Shown here: one piece after another, positions 1 to 7,857 of the stretch
Layout: each line of letters opens with the position of its first letter
Position numbering within the stretch: position 1 is the stretch's first letter
Assembly (NCBI RefSeq): GCF_019083965.1
Contig: NZ_JAHRCY010000011.1
Location: 62,001 to 126,000 of the forward strand
Length of the DNA stretch: 64,000 bases
From: Catellatospora tritici
GTDB taxonomy: Bacteria; Actinomycetota; Actinomycetes; Mycobacteriales; Micromonosporaceae
Direction of reading: 5' to 3'
Notes under the pieces: generated by a model
Database searches by the model: none
What the model saw: the letters and a program-made list of their open reading frames with translations, nothing else
Told to the model about the DNA's origin: nothing
Made by a program: the position numbers and the translations under genes

Positions 1-696
1 GAGCTCAACTCGCTGCTGTCCAGCGGTTCGCCGAAGCAGTTCGCCGAGCAGCTGTCGATCCTGACGTACCTGGCGCACTCGAAGCAGGAGCAGATCTCCG
101 CGACGACCGAGGCGAAGGCCAAGTTCGACCAGCAGAAGGCAGAGCTGGACGCGATCATCGTGGACCAGGCCAAGAAGGACGCCGAGGTCGGGGCCAAGAA
201 GAAGGCCATCGAGACCGAGGTGAACCGGCTGCAGGCGCTGCGGCTCAAGGCCTACGGCAGTGGCGCGCCCGGTGGCGACTACAAGATCGGCAAGCTCTGC
301 CCGGCCACCGCGATCGGCGGCGACGGGCAGAAGGTGGCCGTCGCCGCGTGCAAGCAGATCGGCAAGAGCTACGTCTTCGGTGACCCGGAGGAGCTGTCCA
401 AGCTCCCGCAGGCGCACTACGACTGCTCGGGCCTGACCCAGTGGGCCTGGTACCAGGTCGGGGTGAAGCTGACCCACTACACCAAGGACCAGTGGACCGA
501 GGGCAAGCGGGTGAGCACGCCGCAAACCGGCGACCTGGTGTTCTTCTTCCCGAACGACGGCCTGCACCACGTCGGGCTCTACGTCGGCAAGGTGAACGGC
601 CGCGGGGTCATGGTGCACGCGCCGCACACCGGTGACGTGGTGCGCATGGCGTACATCGACACCATGCCGATCGCGGGTTACATCCGGCCCAGCTGA
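1..696 (+). CDS. NlpC/P60 peptidoglycan endopeptidase, 5'-truncated
   Basis: The frame is open from base 1, so only the last 231 codons are visible. They start with about 75 residues of Lys/Glu/Ala-rich coiled coil, followed by a short linker and an NlpC/P60 catalytic domain. DCSGL carries the nucleophilic Cys (codon at 424), HHVGLYVG the catalytic His, and a VHAPHTGD strand closes the fold. Members of this family are exported and cut the D-Glu/diaminopimelate bond of peptidoglycan stem peptides, often during cell separation. The layout matches the complete paralogue at 1702, so the missing part is probably a signal peptide and more coiled coil. A strong terminator follows the stop. Confidence 0.93.
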   Translation, partial: ELNSLLSSGSPKQFAEQLSILTYLAHSKQEQISATTEAKAKFDQQKAELDAIIVDQAKKDAEVGAKKKAIETEVNRLQALRLKAYGSGAPGGDYKIGKLCPATAIGGDGQKVAVAACKQIGKSYVFGDPEELSKLPQAHYDCSGLTQWAWYQVGVKLTHYTKDQWTEGKRVSTPQTGDLVFFFPNDGLHHVGLYVGKVNGRGVMVHAPHTGDVVRMAYIDTMPIAGYIRPS

Positions 697-715
697 CGCT
701 GTTCCGACAGCTCAT

Positions 716-750
716 GCCGACCGCCGGGCCATTGTGGCCCGGCGGTCGGC
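716..750 (+). terminator. Rho-independent-type hairpin after the first NlpC/P60 gene
   Basis: A perfect 15-bp stem (GCCGACCGCCGGGCC with its complement) closes a 5-nt ATTGT loop 19 bases after the stop codon. There is no long U tract, only GTTTG, as is common in actinomycetes. Confidence 0.85.
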
Positions 751-828
751 GTTTGCGCCCGTGCGGGCCGGTGCACGCCCCGCTCGGCCGGTGTCTGGGC
801 GTCGCCGCCCTGTGGTAGACCTGTCCGG

Positions 829-1626
829 GTGCGGCAGATCAAGTGGTGGCAGGTGGTACTCGTACTCGTGCTGATCGGGGCCGGGGGCGCGATCGCGTTC
901 CTGGTGAGCCGGTCCGGCGACGAACCGCGGGCCACCCCGGCGCCCTCAGCGACCCCGTCCGGATCGTCCGCGCCCTCGCCGCGGCCGAACCCCGGCACCG
1001 GCCTGCGGCTCGACTTCGACGGCGGCCTGGACCGCAGCGGCGCCGGACTCACCCTGACGAAGAAGGCGCAGCAGGGCGGCGAGCTCACGTTCGTCGCGCA
1101 CGACGCCGGGCTCGCGGTGCGGTTCCCGGAGACCTGCCACGCGGCGGCCGAGGACAGCTGCCCGCGGGCGATTCTGGAGGTGGCCGACAGCGCGGGGCTC
1201 AACCCGGGCCTGCGGCCGCTGCACTGGGGCGCGGCGGTCCTGATGACGCCTGGCGAGACCAGCAAGGGCTCCAACGTGGTCCAGAAGGGCTACTCGATGC
1301 AGGGCACCCAGTTCAAGCTCCAGGTCGATGGGTACGAGGGCAAGCCCAGTTGCGTCATCTCCGGTCCGGTCGAGGGCCAGAACCACATCTTCGTGGCGTT
1401 GGGCAGCAAGGGCGTGGCCGACGGCGGCTGGCACCACGTCGAGTGCGTCCGCGACGGCGCCAAGCTGGCCGTCCTCATCGACGGCGCCCCGTCCGGCGAG
1501 GCCGAACTGCCCGCTGACCTGGCCATCGACAACGAAGCCCCGGTGCGTGTCGGCGGGAAGGGCGCGGCGACCAACAACGACCAGTTTCACGGCATGATCG
1601 ACGACGTCTTCATCGACATCCGGTAG
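829..1626 (+). CDS. Membrane-anchored LamG/concanavalin-A-like domain protein
   Basis: 265 residues from a GTG start. Residues 7-27 form a signal or anchor segment (VVLVLVLIGAGGAIAFLV), residues 30-58 a Pro/Ser/Thr/Ala-rich linker, and the remainder a jelly-roll domain of the laminin-G/concanavalin-A type. The characteristic WHHVECVRDGAKLAVLIDG strand pair near residue 205 and the closing GMIDDVFIDIR strand support this. The domain contains several Cys (ETCH, DSCPR, PSCV, VECV) that could form disulfides outside the cell. Its ligand cannot be read from the sequence, but a cell-wall or glycan role fits its place between two NlpC/P60 genes. It probably has its own promoter, because a terminator precedes it. 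Confidence 0.8.
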   Translation: MRQIKWWQVVLVLVLIGAGGAIAFLVSRSGDEPRATPAPSATPSGSSAPSPRPNPGTGLRLDFDGGLDRSGAGLTLTKKAQQGGELTFVAHDAGLAVRFPETCHAAAEDSCPRAILEVADSAGLNPGLRPLHWGAAVLMTPGETSKGSNVVQKGYSMQGTQFKLQVDGYEGKPSCVISGPVEGQNHIFVALGSKGVADGGWHHVECVRDGAKLAVLIDGAPSGEAELPADLAIDNEAPVRVGGKGAATNNDQFHGMIDDVFIDIR

Positions 1627-1701
1627 GCCCGTGCACACGTAGAGCCATCGAACGTGGCCGAAGTTGCGAAACGGTAACGGCCGTGCCTAACGTGGATCCT
1701 C

Positions 1702-2706
1702 GTGTGTAGCCATAACAGGCCCCAGTCGGGGCTAACCAGTGGACCACGGACCCCCCGCCTCCTCGCGGTGCTGGCGGTAGCCGGCGCGGCGTTGCTGCTC
1801 ACCCCCGCCGTGGCGCACGCCGCGCCGTCACCGGCGGAGGTCGAGAAGCAGATCGACGAGCAGTGGAACAAGCTCGAGCCGATCGTCGAGGAGCACAACG
1901 CCACGAAGATCAAACTCGCCCGGCAGCAGGAGAAGGCGCGGGCGCTGAACACGCAGCTCGCCCCGCTGGAGCTGCAGGTGCAGGTCACTCGGACCCGGAT
2001 CGGCACCTTCGCCGACCACCTGTACCGAGGTGGCCAGCTGGCCCAGGTGAACCTGTTCCTGTCCCGGGGCGACAGTCGCGAGACGGCCCGGCGCCTGACC
2101 ATGGTGGGTCAGGTCGCACGGGAGAAGCAGGCCCGGATCGCCGACGTGCTCGCCGCCAAGGCGGAGCTCGAGAAGGTCAAGGAGCCGCTGGACGTCCTGG
2201 TCGCGCAGCTCAGCAAGGTCGAGGCCGAACAGGCGGCCCGAGCCAAGGTGATCGAGTCCGAGATCGCCAAGTTGAACAAGCTGCGGTTGCAGGCATACTC
2301 CAGCGGCAGCGGGTTGGGCGAGTTGCGACCCGCGCCGTGCCCGGCGTCGTACCCGGGCGGCGACGCGGCGAAGGCCGCGCAGTTCGCCTGCCGTCAGATC
2401 GGCAAGGACTACGTCTGGGGCTCGGCGGGGCCGAACACCTTCGACTGCTCCGGCCTGGTGATGGCGGCTTGGGACAGCGTCGGGGTGTCCCTGCCGCACA
2501 ACGCGAAGGCGCAGCGCTCGAAGATCAAATCTGTCAGCCGGGCCGACCTGCGCCCCGGTGACCTGGTCTTCTACTACAGCGACCTGCACCATGTCGGCAT
2601 GTACGTCGGCGGCGGCTGGATCGTCCACGCCTCCCGACCAGGCAAACCGATCGCCATGCGCAAAATGGACGACGGCAATATCCACAGTTTCGGCCGCCCG
2701 GCCTGA
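1702..2706 (+). CDS. Secreted NlpC/P60 endopeptidase with N-terminal coiled coil (RipA-like layout)
   Basis: 334 residues from GTG. Residues 20-41 form a signal peptide ending VAHA-APS. Residues 45-195 are a long helical coiled coil (alternating KLEPIVEEHNATKIKLARQ-type heptads), and residues 220-334 are the NlpC/P60 domain, with FDCSGLV (nucleophile Cys) and DLHHVGMYVG (catalytic His). The coiled coil probably works as an autoinhibitory or partner-binding arm, as in RipA/CwlO-type hydrolases. It is a paralogue of the partial gene at the left edge. The short distance from the LamG gene (75 bp) would allow co-transcription. A strong hairpin follows the stop. Confidence 0.92.
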   Translation: MCSHNRPQSGLTSGPRTPRLLAVLAVAGAALLLTPAVAHAAPSPAEVEKQIDEQWNKLEPIVEEHNATKIKLARQQEKARALNTQLAPLELQVQVTRTRIGTFADHLYRGGQLAQVNLFLSRGDSRETARRLTMVGQVAREKQARIADVLAAKAELEKVKEPLDVLVAQLSKVEAEQAARAKVIESEIAKLNKLRLQAYSSGSGLGELRPAPCPASYPGGDAAKAAQFACRQIGKDYVWGSAGPNTFDCSGLVMAAWDSVGVSLPHNAKAQRSKIKSVSRADLRPGDLVFYYSDLHHVGMYVGGGWIVHASRPGKPIAMRKMDDGNIHSFGRPA

Positions 2707-2713
2707 GCTGCTC

Positions 2714-2753
2714 CGTCGTGAGGGCCGACGCGTTCGCGTCGGCCCTCACGACG
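2714..2753 (+). terminator. Terminator of the NlpC/P60 gene
   Basis: A perfect 17-bp stem (left arm CGTCGTGAGGGCCGACG) around CGTTCG starts 8 bases after the stop codon. The UUCG-type loop makes it very stable. Confidence 0.88.
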
Positions 2754-2777
2754 TCTCAGGTCGCCCTCAAGATCGGT

Positions 2778-2833
2778 GCAGTTTCGGGGAAAGTGCGGCA
2801 ATCGCGCCCAAGATTCGTGCACCTTCCCCGAAC
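2778..2833. repeat. Dispersed inverted-repeat element, copy 1
   Basis: Left arm GCAGTTTCGGGGAAAGTGC at 2778-2796 and right arm GTGCACCTTCCCCGAAC at 2817-2833, with a loop containing CCCAAGATTCG. The same element recurs near 6.8, 18.35, 22.87 and 52.17 kb. It lies between the terminator at 2714 and the 3' end of the convergent Nudix gene. Confidence 0.8.
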
Positions 2834-2863
2834 CCACATGATCGATCGAGGCGGTGCCGGGGC

Positions 2864-3571
2864 TCAGGACGTCGGGCGGAGCATCGGCGGGTGTAGGAGC
2901 TGGGCGGAGCCGCGGCGGAACAGTTGCGCCGGGCGGCCCCGCTCAGCGGCGACGGAGCGGCCCACCGGCTCCACGAAGCCGGGCGTGCCGGTCACCTTGC
3001 GGTGGAAGTTGCGGGGGTCGAGTCTGGCGCCCCAGACCGCCTCGTACACCGCGCGCAGCTCGGTGATGGTGAACTCGGGTGGGCAGAACGCCGTGGCCAG
3101 CGCCGAGTACTCCAGCTTGGCGCGGGCCCGTTCGATGCCGTCGGCCAGGATGCGGGCGTGGTCGAAGGCGAGCTCGTCGACCTCGGCCAGCGCCACCCAG
3201 TCGGCACCCGCGGCGTCGCCGCCCGCGACCGGGGCGGGCAGGTCGGGCACCAGTGCCAGGTACGCCACGGTCACCACGCGGCCACGCGGGTCCCGGTCGG
3301 GTGCGCCGTAACTGGCCAACTGCTCCAGGTGCCCCAACGGCGCGGTCAAACCGGTCTCCTCGACCAGCTCGCGCCGGGCCGCCGCGTCCAGGTCCTCCGT
3401 GCCGCGCACGAAGCCGCCGGGCAGCGCCCACGCCCCGAGGTGCGGCTCCAGCCCGCGCCGGATCAGCAGCACCTGCAGCGCGTCGTCGCGCACCGTCAGC
3501 ACGACCAGGTCCGCCGTCACGGCGAACACGGGGTATTCGGTCTTCGACCCGACACCTGGAACCACCGCCAT
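2864..3571 (-). CDS. NrtR-like Nudix transcriptional regulator
   Basis: 235 residues. The N-terminal 140 residues are a Nudix domain: GGFVRGTEDLDAAARREL followed by VEETGL is a recognisable Nudix box (GX5EX7REUXEEXGU). A C-terminal segment of about 80 residues (FTITELRAVYEAVWG, then DPRNFHRKV, GFVEPVG) is the winged helix typical of NrtR. NrtR proteins bind DNA until ADP-ribose or a related NAD metabolite releases them, usually repressing NAD synthesis genes. The start ATG is preceded by AAGGTGG at a 9-nt distance. The gene is divergent from an SPFH/NAD-kinase-like pair, and two operator-like sites lie between, one overlapping this gene's own ribosome binding site, which suggests autoregulation. 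Confidence 0.85.
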   Translation of the reverse strand: MAVVPGVGSKTEYPVFAVTADLVVLTVRDDALQVLLIRRGLEPHLGAWALPGGFVRGTEDLDAAARRELVEETGLTAPLGHLEQLASYGAPDRDPRGRVVTVAYLALVPDLPAPVAGGDAAGADWVALAEVDELAFDHARILADGIERARAKLEYSALATAFCPPEFTITELRAVYEAVWGARLDPRNFHRKVTGTPGFVEPVGRSVAAERGRPAQLFRRGSAQLLHPPMLRPTS

Positions 3572-3577
3572 GATTTA

Positions 3578-3626
3578 TCACCACCTTGACGAGAATGTAG
3601 CACGGAGCTTATCGTCATGGTGACGA
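3578..3626. promoter_or_regulatory. Candidate NrtR operators and promoter of the SPFH operon
   Basis: Site B at 3612-3626 is TCGTCA-TGG-TGACGA, a perfect 6-3-6 palindrome. Site A at 3578-3592, read on the minus strand, is TCGTCA-AGG-TGGTGA and matches B at 12 of 15 positions. A plausible plus-strand promoter has its -35 (TTGACG, 3586-3591) in site A and its -10 (TTATCG, 3609-3614) in site B, 17 bp apart. Binding at both sites would block transcription rightwards, and site A would also cover the leader of the regulator gene. That the Nudix protein binds here is inference from position. Confidence 0.6.
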
Positions 3627-3661
3627 AAAAGGGACCTGGGTTCATCCGAAAGGGACTCATC

Positions 3662-4699
3662 ATGGCTGACGTGTCGAGACGGTTCTTCCTGCGGCACCTG
3701 CGCAGCACCCCCACCAGCTGGGTGCGCCACAGCGTGCGCGGCCGGGCCAAGCGCGCTGGGGTGGGGCTGGCGTTCTGGTACCGGCCACTCACCGCGGTGC
3801 TCAGTGAGGTGCCGATCGACGACCGCGAGCTGCCGCTGCTGTTCCACGCGCGCACCAGCGACTTCACCGACGTCACCGTGCAGGCCACGGTGACCTACCG
3901 GGTGGCGGAACCGGCGGTCGCCGTCGCCCGGCTGGACTTCTCGATCGACCCGTACCAGGGCAAGAGCGTGGGCCGGCCGCTGGAGCAGATCGCCACGCTG
4001 CTGGCCGAGCTCGCCCAGCAGCCCGCGCTCGACCTGCTCACCCGCCTGCCTCTGGCCGAGGCGCTGACCGAGGTCGCCTCGGTCCGCGAGGCGGTGACCG
4101 CCGCGCTGAGCACCGAGCCGCGCCTGGCCGACCTCGGCGTGCAGGTGGTCAGCGCCCGCGTGGTCGCCATCCGCCCGGAGCCGGAGCTGGAGCGCGCGCT
4201 GCAGACGCCGACCCGGGAGGCCGTGCAGGTCGAGGCGGACCGGGCCACCTTCGCCCGCCGGGCGCAGGCCGTCGAGCAAGAGCGCGGAATCGCGGAAAAC
4301 GAGCTCAAAAACAAGATTGAGCTGGCTCGGCGCGAACAGCAGCTGGTCGAGCAGCACGGTGCCAACGCCCGCCGCAAGGCCGAACTGGACGCCGCGGCGC
4401 AGCTCGCCGACGCGCAGGGCCGAGCCGAGCGCGACCGGCTGCTCAGCGCGGCCGAGGCGGAGAAGGAGCGCACGCTGGCCGAGGCCAAGGCGGCGGGCGT
4501 ACGGGCCCTCGGCGTCGCCCAGGGCGAGGCGGAGGCGGCGAAGCTGGCCGCATACCGGGACATGCCCGCCGAGGTGCTGCAGAGCCTGGCCCTGCGCGAG
4601 TTCGCCGGGCAGCTGCCGGAGATCGGGCAGCTCACCGTCACCCCGGACGTCATCACCGGCCTGCTGGCCCGTTTCGGCGCGGGTGGCGGCGACCGATGA
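3662..4699 (+). CDS. SPFH (stomatin/prohibitin/flotillin) domain protein
   Basis: 345 residues from ATG 3662, chosen because AAAGGG lies 8 nt upstream. The in-frame ATG at 3617 lies inside the putative operator region. Residues 25-200 resemble the SPFH/band-7 fold (DVTVQATVTYRVAEP, LADLGVQVVSARVVAIRP). Residues 200-320 form a charged helical coiled coil (RRAQAVEQERGIAENELKNK, AEAEKERTLAEAKAAG). There is no N-terminal hydrophobic hairpin, so attachment to membrane would have to be peripheral. SPFH proteins oligomerise and scaffold membrane microdomains. The stop overlaps the start of the next gene (ATGA), so the two are translationally coupled. Confidence 0.85.
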   Translation: MADVSRRFFLRHLRSTPTSWVRHSVRGRAKRAGVGLAFWYRPLTAVLSEVPIDDRELPLLFHARTSDFTDVTVQATVTYRVAEPAVAVARLDFSIDPYQGKSVGRPLEQIATLLAELAQQPALDLLTRLPLAEALTEVASVREAVTAALSTEPRLADLGVQVVSARVVAIRPEPELERALQTPTREAVQVEADRATFARRAQAVEQERGIAENELKNKIELARREQQLVEQHGANARRKAELDAAAQLADAQGRAERDRLLSAAEAEKERTLAEAKAAGVRALGVAQGEAEAAKLAAYRDMPAEVLQSLALREFAGQLPEIGQLTVTPDVITGLLARFGAGGGDR

Positions 4700-5646
4700 G
4701 CGCGACGCTGGCCCCCCGGGCGGTCGTGGTGTCCCGTCGCAGCGAGCTCGACGAGCTGCTGGGACGCCACGGCACCCGGGCCGCCGCGGAGTACTTCCTG
4801 AAAGAACGGGGGAGGAAGATCTCCGAGGTGGAGGAGCGGCACGCGGCACAGCAGGCGGCGCTGGCCACGGTCAGCGCCGCCCTGCCCGCCGACTGGCGCC
4901 GCGGCCAGGTCGACCGCGACGACCTGGCCCGGTTCCTGTTCGGGCCGGAGGACGTGGTGATCACGGTCGGCCAGGACGGCCTGGTCGCGAACGCGGCCAA
5001 GTATCTCGACGGACAGCCGGTGGTCGGGGTCAATCCCGAGCCCGCGCGGTTCCCGGGCGTGCTGGCCCGCTTCTCCGCCGAGCAGGCCGCCGCGCTGCTG
5101 CGCGACGTCCCCGACGGCCGGGTGGAGGTGCAGCGGCGGGCCATGGTGCTGGCGACCCTCGACGACGGCCAGCAGCTCGGCGGGTTGAACGAGATCTACG
5201 TCGGGCACCAGTCGCACCAGTCGTCGCGATACCTGGTCACCACGCCGGAGGGCGGACGCGAGCGGCACTCGTCCTCCGGCGTGCTGGTCGGCACGGGCAC
5301 CGGGGCCACCGGCTGGTGCGCCTCGGTCGCGCTGGAACGCGGGATGAACGAGACGCTGCCCGGCCCGGAGGCGAGCGAGCTGTGCTGGTTCGTCCGGGAG
5401 GCCTGGCCGTCCCAGGCCACCGGGGTGCGGTTCACGGCCGGTCGGATCGCGCCGGGGCAGCAGTTGTCGCTGACCAGTGAGAGCGAGCGCCTGGTGGTGT
5501 TCGCCGACGGCGTCGAGTCCGACCATCTGGTGCTGACGTGGGGGCAGCGGGTGGATATCGGTCCGTCGCCGCGCCACCTGCACCTGGTGATCGGGCACCC
5601 CTCGTTTTCCCGGAAACCGTCGCGTCCGGGCCGCCGGGGGAAGTGA
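4696..5646 (+). CDS. NAD-kinase-like (diacylglycerol/NAD kinase fold) protein
   Basis: 316 residues. It has the ordered motifs of the NAD kinase fold in diverged form: VITVGQDGLVAN in place of GGDGT (residue ~95), LNEIYVGH in place of the NE/D motif (~170) and GVLVGTGTGATGWC (~195) for the glycine-rich phosphate loop, then a C-terminal beta-rich part. The GGDGT-to-GQDGL change makes ordinary ATP-NAD kinase activity uncertain. The substrate may be a different nucleotide or sugar, or the protein may only sense NAD. It overlaps the SPFH gene by 4 bp and sits under a candidate NrtR operator, so a role in NAD homeostasis or signalling is likely. Confidence 0.8.
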   Translation: MSATLAPRAVVVSRRSELDELLGRHGTRAAAEYFLKERGRKISEVEERHAAQQAALATVSAALPADWRRGQVDRDDLARFLFGPEDVVITVGQDGLVANAAKYLDGQPVVGVNPEPARFPGVLARFSAEQAAALLRDVPDGRVEVQRRAMVLATLDDGQQLGGLNEIYVGHQSHQSSRYLVTTPEGGRERHSSSGVLVGTGTGATGWCASVALERGMNETLPGPEASELCWFVREAWPSQATGVRFTAGRIAPGQQLSLTSESERLVVFADGVESDHLVLTWGQRVDIGPSPRHLHLVIGHPSFSRKPSRPGRRGK

Positions 5647-5661
5647 GTTCACTCACCGATA

Positions 5662-5687
5662 AACAAGCGACCGGTCGGTCGTTTTGT
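5662..5687. promoter_or_regulatory. Candidate TetR operator
   Basis: An inverted repeat with arms AAGCGACC and GGTCGTTT (7 of 8 complementary positions) around GGTC lies 12-30 bp upstream of the proposed GTG start of the TetR gene. ACCGGT-containing sites of this form are typical of autoregulated TetR repressors. Confidence 0.6.
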
Positions 5688-5698
5688 ATGGTGACCAG

Positions 5699-6328
5699 GT
5701 GACCGAGACAGACGGACGGCTGGCCCGTGGCGAGCGCACCCGCACCGCGGTGCTCGACGCCGCCGTGGCGCTGGCCAGCGAGGCGGGGCTGGACGGGCTG
5801 TCGCTCGGCCAGCTCGCCGAGCGGCTGCACGTCAGCAAGTCCGGTCTCTTCGCGCACTGGGCCTCGAAGGAGGAGCTGCAGCTCGCCGCGATCGAGCACG
5901 CCCGCGAGCAGTGGCGCCGCCTGATCGTCCTGCCCGCGCTGGAGCAGCCCCGCGGCGTACGCCGCCTGTTCGCCCTGCACGAGGCCCGGCTCGCCTTCTA
6001 CACCGCGCGCACCCTGCCCGGCGGCTGCTTCTTCGCCAACGCCGAGTTCGAGTTCACCGGCCGCACCGGTGCCGTGCCCGACCGGCTCGTCGTCATCCTG
6101 AGCGAGTGGATCGAACTGCTGGAACGGCTCGTCACCGAGGCCGTCGAGCTGGGTGAGCTGCCGCCGACCACAGACGTGCGGCGGCTGGCCTTCGAGGTCG
6201 ACGCGGCCGGGGTCGCGGCCCTGCTGCACTCCCGCCTGCTCGCCCGCAGCTGCGATGACGCCCGCCTGGCCGTGCTCGGCCGCCTGCGCGAACTGACCTC
6301 CGTACCCGATCTGCTGCCGGCACCCTGA
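5699..6328 (+). CDS. TetR/AcrR-family transcriptional regulator
   Basis: 209 residues from GTG 5699. An in-frame TTG at 5684 is possible but lies on the putative operator. The N-terminal helix-turn-helix is clear: TRTAVLDAAVALASEAGLDG, then LSLGQLAERLHVSKSGLFAHWASKEEL (residues ~12-58). The C-terminal ligand domain contains PGGCFFANAEFEF and a dimerisation helix near the end, as in the TetR_C_6/YjdC-like group. It is probably autoregulated through the palindrome at 5662 and co-transcribed with the thioesterase 12 bp downstream, which may process its inducer (inference). Confidence 0.92.
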   Translation: MTETDGRLARGERTRTAVLDAAVALASEAGLDGLSLGQLAERLHVSKSGLFAHWASKEELQLAAIEHAREQWRRLIVLPALEQPRGVRRLFALHEARLAFYTARTLPGGCFFANAEFEFTGRTGAVPDRLVVILSEWIELLERLVTEAVELGELPPTTDVRRLAFEVDAAGVAALLHSRLLARSCDDARLAVLGRLRELTSVPDLLPAP

Positions 6329-6340
6329 GAGGCCCTGGAT

Positions 6341-6778
6341 ATGACCACCGCACTGCTCGACATGTCCACGGGCACCGTCCGCACCGCGACGATCCACATC
6401 GACGACCTGGACATCGTCGGCATCATGCACAACGCCCGGTATGCCCTGGTGCTGGAGCGGGCCATGTCGGAGTTCTGGGCCGAGCACGGCTACGGCTTCC
6501 GCGACGGCAGGCCGAGCAGCTCCGACATGATCGCGGCGGTTCGCGAGTTCACCATCACCTACCACGCGCCGATCCGCGGCACCGGCCCCGTCGGGGTGCA
6601 GTTCTGGCTGGACAGCATGGGTGAGACCAGTGCCGTCTACGGCTTCCGTTTCCTGTCCGAGGACGGCGCCACCGTGTACGCCGACGGCCGCCGCGTGATG
6701 GTCAAGATGGACCCCAAGGGCCGCCCCACCCCCTGGAGCCCCGAAGCTCGCACCATCGCCGCCGTCCTCCTCCGCTGA
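6341..6778 (+). CDS. Hotdog-fold acyl-CoA thioesterase (4HBT family)
   Basis: 145 residues. The signature DDLDIVGIMHNARYALVLERA (residues 27-47) matches the 4-hydroxybenzoyl-CoA/YbgC thioesterase active-site region, with the conserved Asp followed by the G-x-x-x-N segment and the long hotdog helix. The rest alternates beta strands ending VYADGRRVMVKMDPKG. These enzymes hydrolyse acyl-CoA or acyl-ACP thioesters in the cytosol. It starts 12 bp after the TetR gene and is very likely in its operon, so the regulator probably senses an acyl compound. Confidence 0.87.
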   Translation: MTTALLDMSTGTVRTATIHIDDLDIVGIMHNARYALVLERAMSEFWAEHGYGFRDGRPSSSDMIAAVREFTITYHAPIRGTGPVGVQFWLDSMGETSAVYGFRFLSEDGATVYADGRRVMVKMDPKGRPTPWSPEARTIAAVLLR

Positions 6779-6797
6779 CGACGCCGGAACTGTTGCC

Positions 6798-6853
6798 GCA
6801 GTTTCGGGGAAACTGTCTCTTCCTGGAGCCGGGTAGCCGCACTTTCCCCGAAC
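6798..6853. repeat. Dispersed inverted-repeat element, copy 2
   Basis: Left arm GCAGTTTCGGGGAAACT at 6798 and right arm CGCACTTTCCCCGAAC ending 6853. The loop differs from the other copies. It starts 20 bp after the thioesterase stop and could act as its terminator. Confidence 0.78.
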
Positions 6854-6905
6854 CCGCAGCCTCGCCTGCCCAGCGGCGGCGATGGTGGGTTGGGAGGATG
6901 GTCCG

Positions 6906-7787
6906 GTGCGTCGGTTGGTCGGAACGCTGGTGGCGGCAGTGGTCGGGGTCGCGGCCGCGGGCTGTCGCGTCGATCCGGTCCAGCCGTGGACAGCTCCGAC
7001 GCCCAGCCCCAGCCCGGTCGCGGTGACGGCAGGGCCCACCGCCGCGGCGAGTCCGAGCGCCGGACCGAGCCCGGTCGCCTCGCCGAAGGCGCTGCCCGGA
7101 CAGACCAGGGCCGGGCTGCTGCCGCCGGTCGTCGAACACGGCAGCCGCAAGGAGCACCGGGTAGCGCTCACCTTCGACGCCGACATGACCGACGACATGC
7201 TGCGCCGGCTCGCGCGGGGCAAGGCCACGTCATATACCAACCTGCGCGTGCTGGACCTGCTGGAGCGGGAGCGGGTGCCCGCGACCTTCTTCCTCACCGG
7301 CAAGTGGGTGCGGCAATACCCGGAGGTGACCGCGCGCCTGGCCGCGAACCCGAGGTTCGAGCTGGCCAACCATACCTACGGGCACCAGGCGTTCACCGCG
7401 GACTGCTACGGGCTCCCGCAGATCAAGCCGGCCCAGATGACCGCCGACGTCGCGAAGACGTTCCAGCTCATCTCCGGGTACGGCGGCCGCCAGACCCGCT
7501 ACTTCCGCTTCCCGGGGTTGTGTCACGACCACACCGCCCTGCGCGCGATGGCGCCGCTCGGCCTGACCGTCGTCGACGGCGACGTGGTCAGCGGTGACCC
7601 GTTCGCCGCCGACTGGCGCCCGATCGTCGCGGCGGTGAAGAAGCGGGTCCAGCCCGGCTCGATCGTGATCATGCACATCACCGAGGACAACGCCCGCTTC
7701 ACCGACGAGGCGCTGCCGCACATCCTCGATCTCCTGCGCGAACGCCAGCTCCGCCCCGTGACCGTGTCCGAACTGTTGGGACGCTGA
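6906..7787 (+). CDS. Lipoprotein polysaccharide deacetylase (NodB homology)
   Basis: 293 residues from GTG 6906, chosen for the GGGAGG sequence 8 nt upstream. The signal peptide ends in a lipobox-like VAAAGC, so Cys17 is a likely lipidation site. Residues 20-75 are a Pro/Ser/Ala-rich linker. The NodB domain shows motif 1 TFDADMTDD (catalytic base and metal Asp), motif 2 NHTYGHQ (metal-binding His pair H-x3-H) and motif 3 RYFRFPGLCHDH, with a late IVIMHI strand carrying the catalytic His. It should de-N-acetylate an extracellular polymer, peptidoglycan or a GlcNAc glycan. Substrate is unknown. Confidence 0.9.
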   Translation: MRRLVGTLVAAVVGVAAAGCRVDPVQPWTAPTPSPSPVAVTAGPTAAASPSAGPSPVASPKALPGQTRAGLLPPVVEHGSRKEHRVALTFDADMTDDMLRRLARGKATSYTNLRVLDLLERERVPATFFLTGKWVRQYPEVTARLAANPRFELANHTYGHQAFTADCYGLPQIKPAQMTADVAKTFQLISGYGGRQTRYFRFPGLCHDHTALRAMAPLGLTVVDGDVVSGDPFAADWRPIVAAVKKRVQPGSIVIMHITEDNARFTDEALPHILDLLRERQLRPVTVSELLGR

Positions 7788-7857
7788 GCCCCGTCGGCGC
7801 ATTGTCCCGGTTACCGGGCGGTGTTAGCGTGCCTCGCGTTCACACGGAGGGTCCTGC

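Noticed and set aside
1627..1701. A cyclic-di-AMP (ydaO-type) riboswitch in front of the NlpC/P60 gene
   Set aside because: Such riboswitches often precede cell-wall hydrolase genes, but the gap is only 75 bp and the conserved motif blocks are not seen.
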